DNA of 64,000 nucleotides from Kitasatospora sp. NA04385 (GTDB lineage: Bacteria; Actinomycetota; Actinomycetes; Streptomycetales; Streptomycetaceae). Numbering within the stretch: position 1 is the stretch's first letter; every line of letters starts with the position of its first letter. The stretch lies in assembly GCF_013364235.1 (NCBI RefSeq), contig NZ_CP054919.1:5618501-5682500 (forward strand), in the 5' to 3' direction. Under the pieces are notes generated by a model. It worked only from the letters and a program-made list of their open reading frames with translations. It did not search any database and was not told the origin of the DNA. This document shows positions 40,125-48,675 of this stretch, piece by piece. A program made the position numbers and the translations under genes.

Positions 40125-40145
40125 GCGGCCCGTCCACCGGGCCGC
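40125..40145 (+). promoter_or_regulatory. Hairpin between the leader ORF and rtcB
   Basis: GCGGCCCG (40125-40132) and CGGGCCGC (40138-40145) form a perfect 8-bp G+C stem with loop TCCAC. It lies 32 bases after the leader stop codon. It is a candidate attenuator stem; no alternative antiterminator pairing was established. Confidence 0.4.
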
Positions 40146-40223
40146 CCCCGATCCTCCCCGCCGCCGCACCGGGCGCCTTCGTGCGGCACCGTGCCCCCAC
40201 CCGACCCAGGAGGTCGACCACCC

Positions 40224-41417
40224 ATGTCGTACACCGAGGTACCCGGCGTCCGCGTCCCGATCCGGATGTGGACCGACCCGGCCACCGTCGAGGGCCAGGC
40301 CATGCAGCAGCTGCGCAACATCAGCACGCTGCCCTGGCTGCACGGCCTCGCCGTGATGCCGGACGTCCACCTGGGCAAGGGCGCGACGGTCGGCTCCGTC
40401 ATCGCGATGAAGGGCGCGGTCTGCCCGGCCGCGGTCGGCGTCGACATCGGCTGCGGGATGACGGCGGTGAAGTCCTCGCTCACCGCGAAGGACCTCCCCG
40501 ACGACCTGTCGCGGCTGCGCCACCGGATCGAGCAGGCCATCCCGGTCGGCCGCGGCCTGCACACCGACCCGGTCGACCCGGGCAAGCTGCACGGCCTGCC
40601 CACCGCCGGCTGGGCGGACTTCTGGCAGCGCTTCGACGACATCGCGCCCGACGTGCGCTGGCGGCGCGAGCGGGCCGCCCAGCAGATGGCCACGCTCGGC
40701 GGCGGCAACCACTTCATCGAGCTCTGCCTGGACGAGGACGGCGCGGTCTGGCTGATGCTGCACTCCGGTTCGCGCAACATCGGCAAGGAGCTCGCCGAGC
40801 ACCACATGTCGATCGCCCAGTCCCTGCCGCACAACCAGGGCCTGATCGACCGGGACCTGGCGGTCTTCATCTCCGACACCCCGCAGATGGCGGCCTACCG
40901 CTCCGACCTGTTCTGGGCGCAGGAGTACGCCAAGCACAACCGGGCGCTGATGATGGCCCTGTTCCAGGACGCGGTCCGCCGCGAACTGCCCAAGGCCCGG
41001 GCCTCGTTCGGCGAGATGATCTCCTGCCACCACAACTACGTGGCCGAGGAGCGCTACGACGGCGTCGACCTGCTCGTCACCCGCAAGGGCGCGATCCGGG
41101 CCGGCTCCGGCGAGTACGGCATCATCCCGGGCTCGATGGGCACCGGCTCGTACATCGTGAAGGGCCTGGGCAACGCGGCCTCGTTCAACTCGGCCTCGCA
41201 CGGCGCGGGCCGGAAGATGAGCCGCAACGCCGCCAAGAAGCGCTTCACCACGGCGGACCTGGTGGCGCAGACGGCCGGCGTGGAGTGCCGCAAGGACTCC
41301 GGCGTGGTCGACGAGATCCCCGGCGCGTACAAGTCGATCGAGAAGGTCATCGAGCAGCAGCGGGACTTGGTCGAGGTGGTCGCGCACCTCAAGCAGGTGA
41401 TCTGCGTGAAGGGCTGA
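40224..41417 (+). CDS. rtcB: RNA-splicing ligase RtcB
   Basis: The 397-residue GTP/Mn-dependent RNA ligase joins 2',3'-cyclic phosphate (or 3'-phosphate) and 5'-OH ends in RNA repair. It starts at ATG 40224, nine bases after AGGAGGT. Visible motifs are MPDVHLGKGATVGSVI, the metal-binding GVDIGCGM, GGGNHFIELC, LMLHSGSRNIGKE, SCHHNYV and the guanylylated His in SHGAGRKMSR. The sequence is complete. No archease gene is adjacent. The upstream leader ORF and hairpin suggest post-initiation control. Confidence 0.96.
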   Translation: MSYTEVPGVRVPIRMWTDPATVEGQAMQQLRNISTLPWLHGLAVMPDVHLGKGATVGSVIAMKGAVCPAAVGVDIGCGMTAVKSSLTAKDLPDDLSRLRHRIEQAIPVGRGLHTDPVDPGKLHGLPTAGWADFWQRFDDIAPDVRWRRERAAQQMATLGGGNHFIELCLDEDGAVWLMLHSGSRNIGKELAEHHMSIAQSLPHNQGLIDRDLAVFISDTPQMAAYRSDLFWAQEYAKHNRALMMALFQDAVRRELPKARASFGEMISCHHNYVAEERYDGVDLLVTRKGAIRAGSGEYGIIPGSMGTGSYIVKGLGNAASFNSASHGAGRKMSRNAAKKRFTTADLVAQTAGVECRKDSGVVDEIPGAYKSIEKVIEQQRDLVEVVAHLKQVICVKG

Positions 41418-41424
41418 CGGCCGG

Positions 41425-42054
41425 TCAGGCCCCGGAGGTGCTGCGGGCCGGGGCGAAGACGTACCGGTCCAGCACCAGCGGGATGTCCGCCAGGATCTCC
41501 GGGTCGCCCTGCGGGTCCTCCTGGAACGCCAGGCCGAGCATCCGCACGGCCACGGCCACGGCCAGACCCGCCCGGCGGCGGGTCTCGGCCGTGCCCGCCA
41601 GCCCGAACGAGTCCACCAGCACCTCGTGCACGCGCTCCACGATCCGCCGGTCCACCTCGGCCCCCTCGCTCGCCAGCGCGGGGACCTTCGCCACGTGGAA
41701 CCACACGTGCCGGTAGCCGGGCAGGGTGCGGAACCGGTCCGCGTACGCCTCGACCACCCGGGCGAGGAACTGCTCGGACGACGCGCAGGCCGCCACCGCC
41801 GCCGGGTCGGTGGCGGTGGCCAGCAGCCGCAGGTCGCCCTCCAGCCAGCTGCGCTCCAGCGTTTCGAGCACCGCCTCCTTGTCCGGGAAGAACCGGTACA
41901 GCGCCCCCACCGACATCCCGGCCTCGGCCGCGATCTGCTTGGTGCTGAGCTGGTCGAACGGCACGGTGTCCAGCAGCCGGGCGGTGGTGGCCAGGATGCG
42001 GGCGAACTTCTCACGGCTGCGCTGCTGCTGGGGCTCGCGGACCAAGGGGGACAC
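41425..42054 (-). CDS. TetR-family transcriptional regulator
   Basis: The 209-residue repressor starts at GTG 42054 with GAGGAGAG upstream. The helix-turn-helix is STKQIAAEAGMSVGALYRFF followed by PDKEAVLETL. The C-terminal domain (residues 75-209) is the variable ligand-binding part. It is divergent from an MFS exporter gene with an 80-base gap containing a TetR-type palindrome over the MFS promoter. It likely represses the exporter and is released by its substrate. Confidence 0.93.
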   Translation of the reverse strand: MSPLVREPQQQRSREKFARILATTARLLDTVPFDQLSTKQIAAEAGMSVGALYRFFPDKEAVLETLERSWLEGDLRLLATATDPAAVAACASSEQFLARVVEAYADRFRTLPGYRHVWFHVAKVPALASEGAEVDRRIVERVHEVLVDSFGLAGTAETRRRAGLAVAVAVRMLGLAFQEDPQGDPEILADIPLVLDRYVFAPARSTSGA

Positions 42055-42097
42055 GGCGGGCTCACTCTCCTCGTGCGGTGCCGGGCGGACGGGCCTC

Positions 42098-42138
42098 TTG
42101 ACGCACCGGGAAAACGTGAACGATATTTTTGTTCATGT
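42098..42138 (+). promoter_or_regulatory. MFS gene promoter with overlapping TetR-type operator
   Basis: TTGACG (42098-42103), an 18-base spacer and GATATT (42122-42127) form a good -35/-10 pair. The expected start point falls on or beside ATG 42135, so the transcript should be leaderless; no ribosome binding site is present. ACGTGAAC (42114-42121) and GTTCATGT (42131-42138) are 8-bp arms with one mismatch around a 9-base centre, covering the -10 and the start codon. Confidence 0.65.
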
Positions 42139-43346
42139 CTTCGCGCGGCTTTCCCGTCCTCTGGGCGTCCGTCACCATATCCAGCCTCGGCGACGGCATG
42201 CGCTTCGTCGCCCTCCCGCTGCTCGCCGTCGGGCTCACCGACGACGCCCGGCTGATCGCCCTGGTCGCGCTGGCCGGGCAACTGCCCTCGCTGCTGCTCG
42301 CCCTCCCCGCCGGGGCCTGGGCCGACCGGCTCGACCGCCGCCGCATCCTCTTCTGGGCCGACGCCGCCCGCGCCCTCGTGATCGGCGCGCTCGCCGCCGC
42401 GGTCGCCACCGGGACCGCCCGGATCGGCTGGCTGGTCCTGGCCGCGCTGCTGCTCGGCACCGGCGAGATCCTCTACAGCGCCGGCTGGTCCGGCATGGTC
42501 CCCACCCTGGTCCCGCCCGCCGAACGGGCCCGGGCCAACTCCCGGCTGCAGGCCGGCGCCCTGATCACCGACACCCTGCTGGGCACCCCGCTCGGCGCGG
42601 TGCTGTTCGGGCTGGCCGCGGCGCTCCCGCTCGCCGTCGACACCCTCTCCTTCGCCGGCGCCGCCGTCCTGGTCCTGCTGCTGCGCGGAGACTTCCACCC
42701 CGGCCGGGCGGCGGACGCCACCGGGCGGGCCCCGCTGGGGAGTCAGGTCGCCGAAGCACTGCGCTGGCTGCGCGGCCGCCCCGTCCTGTTCCGGCTCTGC
42801 CTGGCCGGCGGCGTCTCGGGGGCGGTCTCCTCCGGGCTGATCGCCGTCCTGGTCCTCTACACCAGCCGCGCCCAGCACCTCGGCCCCACCGGATTCGCCC
42901 TGCTGGTCGCGGCCTTCGCCGTCGGCGGCCTGCTCGGCAGCGCCCTCACCCCGCGGCTGCTGCACCGCTGGGGCGTCCGCACCACCATGGTCGCCGGTGT
43001 CCTCGGCTCGGCGGCCTGCGCGCTGCTGGTGGCGCTCGCCCCCGCCCCCGAGATCGCGGCCCTCGGCGTCGCCGCCTACGGCCTCACCGAGTTCGCCTGG
43101 GCGATCGGCGGAGTGACCCTCCGCCAGGCCCAGATCCCCTCCCGCCTGCTGGGCCGGGTGGCCATGGCCTACCAGCTCGTCTTCAGCGCCGCCGGTGCGG
43201 CGGGCGCGGCCCTCGCCGGCGTCCTCGCCCACCAGTGGGGCCCCCGCGCTCCCTACTTCGCCGGTGCCGCCCTGCTCCTGGCCGTCCCCCTGCTCCTCCC
43301 GGGCACCCGCCGCGAGGCGGCGGGCTGGGCGCTGGTGAGTGGCTGA
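42135..43346 (+). CDS. MFS transporter
   Basis: The 403-residue major facilitator has about 12 hydrophobic segments. The start at ATG 42135 is leaderless by inference. The cytoplasmic loop 2-3 motif is GAWADRLDRRRIL, close to the MFS signature GxxxDRxGRRR. The family layout (SLGDGMRFVALPLLAVGLT at the N-terminus) is that of MFS_3/macrolide-efflux-like exporters. With the divergent TetR gene it forms a drug- or metabolite-export unit. The substrate is unknown. Confidence 0.9.
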   Translation: MSSRGFPVLWASVTISSLGDGMRFVALPLLAVGLTDDARLIALVALAGQLPSLLLALPAGAWADRLDRRRILFWADAARALVIGALAAAVATGTARIGWLVLAALLLGTGEILYSAGWSGMVPTLVPPAERARANSRLQAGALITDTLLGTPLGAVLFGLAAALPLAVDTLSFAGAAVLVLLLRGDFHPGRAADATGRAPLGSQVAEALRWLRGRPVLFRLCLAGGVSGAVSSGLIAVLVLYTSRAQHLGPTGFALLVAAFAVGGLLGSALTPRLLHRWGVRTTMVAGVLGSAACALLVALAPAPEIAALGVAAYGLTEFAWAIGGVTLRQAQIPSRLLGRVAMAYQLVFSAAGAAGAALAGVLAHQWGPRAPYFAGAALLLAVPLLLPGTRREAAGWALVSG

Positions 43347-43384
43347 GGAGATGCGGCGGGAGGCGACACCAGGGGCTCGCGTAT

Positions 43385-43556
43385 GAACGGCGGGAGGCGA
43401 AACCAGGGGCCCGGGGAACGGCGGGGCCGTGCTGCTGGCGGCCGGAGCCCATCGGAGGTCGGGGCTGCTGCGTGTCCTGAACCGAACCCGCAGCAGACGC
43501 GCGCAACGGCAGTGCACCGTCAGCAGCCACGGGCTCGCCGTTCCCCGAGCCCCTGG
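43385..43556 (-). repeat. Dispersed palindromic repeat, copy 1
   Basis: This copy is in inverse orientation to the one at 54 kb. It is bounded by CAGGGGCCCGGGGAACGGCG at 43404-43423 and its near complement ending at 43555. Between the ends about 115 bases match copy 2 at most positions by eye. It fills the gap between convergent MFS and HPr genes and stops five bases before the HPr stop codon. Truncated end sequences precede it (about 43350-43380). Confidence 0.85.
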
Positions 43557-43560
43557 CGGT

Positions 43561-43839
43561 TTACGCGGCGGGCAGCTCGTCCAGGCCCTCCTGGACGAGC
43601 TTGGCGACGCGGTCGAGCGCGCTCTCGGCGCCCTCCGCGTCGGCGGCCAGGACGACGGTGTCGCCGCCGCCCGCGCCGAGGGCGAGGAGGCCGAGCATGG
43701 AGCCGGCGTTGACGGGGGTGCCGCCCTCCTTGGCGATGGTCATCGGGACGCCGGTGGAGGTGACGGCCTTGACGAAGATCGAGGCGGGACGGGCGTGCAG
43801 GCCCTCGGCCCAACCGATCGTGACGCGGCGCTCAGCCAT
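43561..43839 (-). CDS. ptsH: HPr family phosphocarrier protein
   Basis: This 92-residue phosphocarrier of the sugar phosphotransferase system accepts phosphate from enzyme I on His. The motif GLHARPASIFVKA holds the active-site His15, and the Ser-46 region (NAGSMLGLLALGAG) is also present. It starts at ATG 43839. It is single, as in S. coelicolor where ptsH stands apart from other pts genes. Its 3' end abuts the dispersed repeat, which may act as its terminator. Confidence 0.95.
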   Translation of the reverse strand: MAERRVTIGWAEGLHARPASIFVKAVTSTGVPMTIAKEGGTPVNAGSMLGLLALGAGGGDTVVLAADAEGAESALDRVAKLVQEGLDELPAA

Positions 43840-43998
43840 GAGAGGTGCCTTTCAGGTGGTGCAGGGTGGTGCAGGGTTGTCTAGACCAGTGTTGCACGCC
43901 GTCGCACCGCGGGCTCGGTGGCGCGGAGCGGCAGGGCCAGCGTGCCGTGCCCGGCACGCCTGGCGCCATCAGGCTCGCCGACGACTACTCTGGCGGTC

Positions 43999-46773
43999 GT
44001 GGAGCACGAGCGCGCGCAGGCGGACAACGGGTACCCGCAGCACTGGGAGGCGGACGTCCTGCTGCGGGACGGCGGGACGGCCCGGATCCGGCCGATCACG
44101 GCGGACGACGCCGAGCGGCTGGTGGAGTTCTACGAGCAGGTCTCGGACCAGTCGAAGTACTTCCGCTTCTTCGCCCCGTACCCGCGCCTGTCCGACAAGG
44201 ACGTCCGCCGCTTCACGCACCACGACTACGTCAACCGGGTCGGCCTCGCGCTGGTGGTGCGGGACAGGTTCGTCGCCACCGTCCGCTACGACCGGACCGA
44301 CAAGGACGGGATGCCGTCCACCACCGGCACCGACGCCGAGGTCGCCTTCCTGGTCCAGGACGCGCACCAGGGCCGGGGCATCGCCTCCGCGCTGCTGGAG
44401 CACATCGCCGCGGTCGCGCAGGAGCGCGGCATCCGCCGGTTCACCGCCGAGGTGCTGCCGGAGAACCGGAAGATGGTGAAGGTCTTCACCGACGCCGGGT
44501 ACACCCAGCGGCGCAGCTTCGCCGACGGCGTGGTGCACCTGGAGTTCGACCTGGAACCGACCGCCGCCTCGCTCGCCGTGATGCGCGCCCGCGAGCACCG
44601 CGCCGAGGCCCGCTCGGTGCAGCGCCTGCTGACGCCCCGTTCGATCGCCGTGGTCGGCGTCTCGCGCAACCCGCTGTCGGTCGGCCGGGCGCTGCTGCGC
44701 GACGTCCGCTCCGGCTTCGACGGCCCGGTGTACGCGGTGAACCGGGGCGCCGAGCCCGGCACCGTGCTGGAGGGCGTGCCGACGCACCGCTCGGTGCTCG
44801 ACGTCCCCGGGCCGGTGGACCTCGCGGTGATCGCGGTGCCCGAGCCGTCCGTCCCCGGCGCGGTCGCCGAGTGCGGGGTGCACGGCGTGCAGGGCCTGGT
44901 GGTGGTGAGCGCCGGGTACGCGGAGACCGGGCCGGACGGGCGGGACAAGCAGCGCGCGCTGGTGCGGCAGGCCCGGGCGGCCGGCATGCGGGTGATCGGC
45001 CCGAACGCGTTCGGCCTGCTCAACACCGACCCCGAGCACCGGCTGAACGCCTCGCTGGCCCCCGTGCTGCCCGAGCGCGGCCGGTTCGGCGTGTTCTGCC
45101 AGTCCGGGGCGATCGGGGTGGCCCTGCTGGAGGCCGCCCACCGGCGCGGCACCGGCATCTCCTCGTTCGCCTCGGTCGGCAACCGGGCCGACGTCTCCGG
45201 CAACGACCTGCTGCAGTACTGGGAGGAGGACGCCGCCACCGAGGTGGTGCTGCTCTACCTGGAGTCCTTCGGCAACCCGCGCAAGTTCACCCGGATCGCC
45301 CGCCGACTGGCCGCCGCCAAGCCGGTGGTGGTGCTCAAGGGCGCCCGGCACACCGGCAGCCTGCCGCCCGGCCACGCCGTCCAGCCCGCCGCCACCCGGC
45401 TGCGCGACGCCACCGTGGACGCCCTGTTCCAGCAGGCCGGCGTGATCCGGGTGGACACCATCACCGAACTCTTCGACACCGGCGAACTGCTCGCCGGGCA
45501 GCCGCTGCCGCAGGGCAGCCGGATCGCGATCGTCGGCAACTCCGACTCGCTCGGCCTGCTCACCTACGACACCTGCCTGGGCGCCGGACTGCGCCCCCGC
45601 ACCCCCGTCGACCTGACCACCGGCGCCGGCGGCGAGAACTTCCGGGTCGCCCTGGACACCGCGCTCTCCGACCCGGGCACCGACGCGGTGATCGCCGTCG
45701 CCATCCCGCCGATCGGCGTGCACGGCCCCCGGGCCGCCCCCGAACTCGTCGAGGACGACCCCGAGATCGCCCAGGCCCTGCTGGACGCCGCCGCCCGCGG
45801 CCGGGAACTCGGCAAGCCGCTGCTGCTCGCCCACCTCGCGCTGCCCGCGCTGGTCGCCCGGCTGCGCGCCGGGGGAGTGCCCGCCTACCCGGCCCCCGAA
45901 CGGGCCGTGCACGCGCTGGCCGACGCCGTCCGCTACGCGAAGTGGCGCCGGCGCAGCGCCGAGGCCGAGGAGACCGCCCGCGTCCCCGAGCTGGACGGCG
46001 TCGACGAGCACGCCGCCCGCGACCTGGTCGCGCGCGCCCTGGGCAGCCGGGAGGCGGTCGCCGCCCGGCTCCAGGCCGGTGGCGCCCGGGTCACCCTGCC
46101 CGACGCCGAGACCGTCGAACTGCTCGGCCACTACGGCATCCCGGTCAGCCCGACGCTGCCCGCCCCCGACGAGGCGAGCGCCGTTCGGGCCGCCGCCGCC
46201 CTCGGCTACCCCGTCGCCCTGAAGGCCACCGCCGAGCACCTGCGCCACCGCCCCGACCTGGGCAGCGTCCGGCTCGACCTGACCGGCGAGGCCGAACTGC
46301 GCCGCGCCCACCGCGAGCTGGACGCCCTGCTGGGCGGCGCCGCCCAGGCCGAACTGGTGGTGCAGCGGCTCGCCCCGCGCGGCGTGGACACCGTGATCGG
46401 CGCGGCCGTCGACCCGGCCGTCGGCACCATCCTGTCCTTCGGCCTCTCCGGCGCCCCCGCCGAACTGCTCGGCGACGTCTCGCACCGCCTGGTCCCGGCC
46501 ACCGACCGGGACGTGGCCGAGCTGATCCGCGAGGTGCGGGCCGCCCCGCTGCTGTTCGGCTGGCGCGGCGCCGAGGCCGTCGACACCGACGCGCTGGAGG
46601 AGGTGCTGCTGCGGGTCTCCCGCCTCGTCGACGACCTGCCCGAGGTCGCCTCGGTCGACCTGGAGCCCGTCGTGGTCGCCCCGCACGGCCTGGCGGTGCT
46701 CGGCGCCCGGGTCCGGATCGCCCCCCTGCCGGTCCGCACCGATCTGGGACCGCGCGCCATGAGCACGCTGTAA
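43999..46773 (+). CDS. Bifunctional GNAT acetyltransferase / acyl-CoA ligase-like protein (Pat-type protein lysine acetyltransferase)
   Basis: The 924-residue fusion starts at GTG 43999 (VEHERAQAD). No binding site is visible, and TACTCT eight bases upstream suggests leaderless initiation. The order is GNAT (residues about 15-185, VQDAHQGRGIASALLEHI), CoA-binding domain (LLTPRSIAVVGVSRNPLSVG), succinyl-CoA-ligase-like domains (FCQSGAIGVALLEAA), and ATP-grasp (residues about 690-920, LGYPVALKA). The expected catalytic His of active ADP-forming ligases (SHTG before xFRQAGV) is not in register here. It is therefore more likely a Pat-like regulator that acetylates acyl-CoA synthetases than a working ligase. 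The GNAT domain is at the N-terminus. Confidence 0.9.
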   Translation: MEHERAQADNGYPQHWEADVLLRDGGTARIRPITADDAERLVEFYEQVSDQSKYFRFFAPYPRLSDKDVRRFTHHDYVNRVGLALVVRDRFVATVRYDRTDKDGMPSTTGTDAEVAFLVQDAHQGRGIASALLEHIAAVAQERGIRRFTAEVLPENRKMVKVFTDAGYTQRRSFADGVVHLEFDLEPTAASLAVMRAREHRAEARSVQRLLTPRSIAVVGVSRNPLSVGRALLRDVRSGFDGPVYAVNRGAEPGTVLEGVPTHRSVLDVPGPVDLAVIAVPEPSVPGAVAECGVHGVQGLVVVSAGYAETGPDGRDKQRALVRQARAAGMRVIGPNAFGLLNTDPEHRLNASLAPVLPERGRFGVFCQSGAIGVALLEAAHRRGTGISSFASVGNRADVSGNDLLQYWEEDAATEVVLLYLESFGNPRKFTRIARRLAAAKPVVVLKGARHTGSLPPGHAVQPAATRLRDATVDALFQQAGVIRVDTITELFDTGELLAGQPLPQGSRIAIVGNSDSLGLLTYDTCLGAGLRPRTPVDLTTGAGGENFRVALDTALSDPGTDAVIAVAIPPIGVHGPRAAPELVEDDPEIAQALLDAAARGRELGKPLLLAHLALPALVARLRAGGVPAYPAPERAVHALADAVRYAKWRRRSAEAEETARVPELDGVDEHAARDLVARALGSREAVAARLQAGGARVTLPDAETVELLGHYGIPVSPTLPAPDEASAVRAAAALGYPVALKATAEHLRHRPDLGSVRLDLTGEAELRRAHRELDALLGGAAQAELVVQRLAPRGVDTVIGAAVDPAVGTILSFGLSGAPAELLGDVSHRLVPATDRDVAELIREVRAAPLLFGWRGAEAVDTDALEEVLLRVSRLVDDLPEVASVDLEPVVVAPHGLAVLGARVRIAPLPVRTDLGPRAMSTL

Positions 46774-46884
46774 CCTTGCGTGGTTGCCCGCTCGGCAGGA
46801 CCGGGCGGCCCCCGGCGCGGTGCGGGCCGGGCGACCCGGCGCAGTGCCACCCGCCGCAGCGGCGGGACATGCCAGGATGGAGAT

Positions 46885-47469
46885 ATGGCGAAGACCGGTA
46901 CCACCACGCAGGACCTGCGGTCCGCGATCGAGCGCAGCGGCTACTACCCCGCGCTGGTCTCCGAGGCGGTGGAGTCCGCGGTGGGCCCCGAGCCGATCAC
47001 CTCGTACCTGGTGCACCAGGAGACCACCTTCGACGCCAACGAGGTCCGCCGGCACGTCACCGTGCTGGTGCTCACCGCCTCCCGCTTCGTGGTCAGCCAC
47101 ACCGACGAGCAGAACGGCGACGCGGCCACCCCCGTCCCGTACGCCACCACCTCCACCGAGACCGTCCGCCTCGACCGGATCACCTCCGTCGTGGTCAGCC
47201 GGATGGTCGCCAACCCCGAGACGTACACGCCCGGCACCCCGCCCCGCGAGGTCGTCCTCACCATCGGCTGGGGCGCCGTGCAGCGCCTCGACCTGGAGCC
47301 GGCCGGCTGCTCCGACCCCAACTGCGACGCGGACCACGGCTACACCGGCTCCGCCACCGCGGACGACCTGTCGCTGCGGGTCAGCGAGGCCGGGGACGGG
47401 CCGGAGACGGTCGCCCAGGCGCTGGTGTTCGCCCGGGCGCTGTCCGAGGCGACCGTGGCCAACGGCTGA
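46885..47469 (+). CDS. DUF5998 family protein
   Basis: The 194-residue protein starts at ATG 46885 with GGATGGAG upstream. It has LVHQETTFDANEVRRHVTVLV, then SRFVVSHTDEQ, and a CSDPNCDADHGY Cys-pair segment. The C-terminus is helical. The fold looks like a beta-rich PH-like domain, but that is inference. The family is conserved in actinobacteria next to the phosphodiesterase and thymidine kinase genes and has no known function. It ends five bases before the next start, so it is likely co-transcribed. Confidence 0.85.
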   Translation: MAKTGTTTQDLRSAIERSGYYPALVSEAVESAVGPEPITSYLVHQETTFDANEVRRHVTVLVLTASRFVVSHTDEQNGDAATPVPYATTSTETVRLDRITSVVVSRMVANPETYTPGTPPREVVLTIGWGAVQRLDLEPAGCSDPNCDADHGYTGSATADDLSLRVSEAGDGPETVAQALVFARALSEATVANG

Positions 47470-47474
47470 CCGGC

Positions 47475-48632
47475 ATGCACCACGAGGACCCCTTCGACCC
47501 GCTCGACCCGGCCGACGCCCCCGCCCCGCGCTACGGCTGCGCCTCGCTCTCCGACCTGCTGCCCACCCTCGCGGCGGGCCTCGGCGTGCCCGGCTACCGG
47601 CCCGTGCTGCCGCTGGAGCCCGCCGACCGGGTCTGCGTGTTCCTGGTCGACGGCCTCGGCTGGGAGCTGATCCGGGCCAACCCGGACTGGGCGCCCTTCC
47701 TCAACTCGCTGACCGCCGGGCGGGCCCCGATCACCGCCGGGTTCCCGTCCACCACCGCCACCTCGCTGGCCTCGGTCGGCACCGGCCTGCCGCCCGGGCA
47801 GCACGGCCTGGCCGGGTACACGGTGATGATCCCGGACAGCGGCCGGCTGATGAACCAGCTGCGCTGGAACCCGCCGGTCGACCCGCACGCCTGGCAGCCG
47901 TACCCCACCGTCTTCGAACTGGCCCACCGGGCGGGCGTGGCCACCGCCCAGGTCTCCTCCCCGCTGTTCGCCTCCACCCCGCTCACCCAGGTCGCGCTCT
48001 CCGGCGGCACCTTCCTCGGCCGCACCACCGGCGAGGAGCGCATCGACCGGGCCGCCGCCTGGCTGGCCGAGCACGACCGCGCCCTGGTCTACACGTACCT
48101 GAGCGAACTCGACGCCGCCGGGCACCGGTTCGGCGTCGACTCCGACGAGTGGCGGCTCACCCTCTTCACGGTCGACCGCCTCGCCCGCCGCCTCGCCGAG
48201 CAGCTCCCGCCGCGCTCCGCGCTCTACGTCACCGCCGACCACGGCATGATCGACATCGCCCCGGAGCACCGGATCGACTTCGACGAGGACTGGGAGCTGT
48301 CGGCCGGCGTCGCCCTGCTCGGCGGCGAGGGCCGGGCCCGGCACGTCTACGCCCACCCCGGTGCGGCCGCCGACGTGCACGCCGTGTGGAGCGAGGTGCT
48401 CGGCGAGCAGATGTGGGTCGCCACCCGCGAACAGGCCGTCGCCGCGGGCTGGTTCGGCCCCGCGGTGGACGAGCGGGTGCTGCCCCGGATCGGCGACGTG
48501 GTCGCCGCCGCCCGCGACGACATCGCGATCATCGCCTCCCGCAGCGAACCCGGCGAGTCCCAGATGGTCGGCCTGCACGGCTCGATGACCCCCGTCGAAC
48601 AGCTCGTGCCGCTGCTCGAAGTCCGCGGCTGA
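47475..48632 (+). CDS. Alkaline-phosphatase-superfamily nucleotide pyrophosphatase/phosphodiesterase
   Basis: The 385-residue enzyme is tightly linked to DUF5998. Metal ligands and nucleophile are visible: VCVFLVDGLGWELI, the nucleophile Thr region FPSTTATSLASVGTG, HGLAGYTV, YLSELDAAGHRFG and TADHGMIDI, with a late His in GLHGSM. No signal peptide is present. Family members hydrolyse nucleotide pyrophosphate or phosphodiester bonds. The substrate is unknown. Confidence 0.9.
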   Translation: MHHEDPFDPLDPADAPAPRYGCASLSDLLPTLAAGLGVPGYRPVLPLEPADRVCVFLVDGLGWELIRANPDWAPFLNSLTAGRAPITAGFPSTTATSLASVGTGLPPGQHGLAGYTVMIPDSGRLMNQLRWNPPVDPHAWQPYPTVFELAHRAGVATAQVSSPLFASTPLTQVALSGGTFLGRTTGEERIDRAAAWLAEHDRALVYTYLSELDAAGHRFGVDSDEWRLTLFTVDRLARRLAEQLPPRSALYVTADHGMIDIAPEHRIDFDEDWELSAGVALLGGEGRARHVYAHPGAAADVHAVWSEVLGEQMWVATREQAVAAGWFGPAVDERVLPRIGDVVAAARDDIAIIASRSEPGESQMVGLHGSMTPVEQLVPLLEVRG

Positions 48633-48675
48633 GCCCGCCCGTTGACCTCCCCGCCCGAAAGGCTGCTGTCCCACC

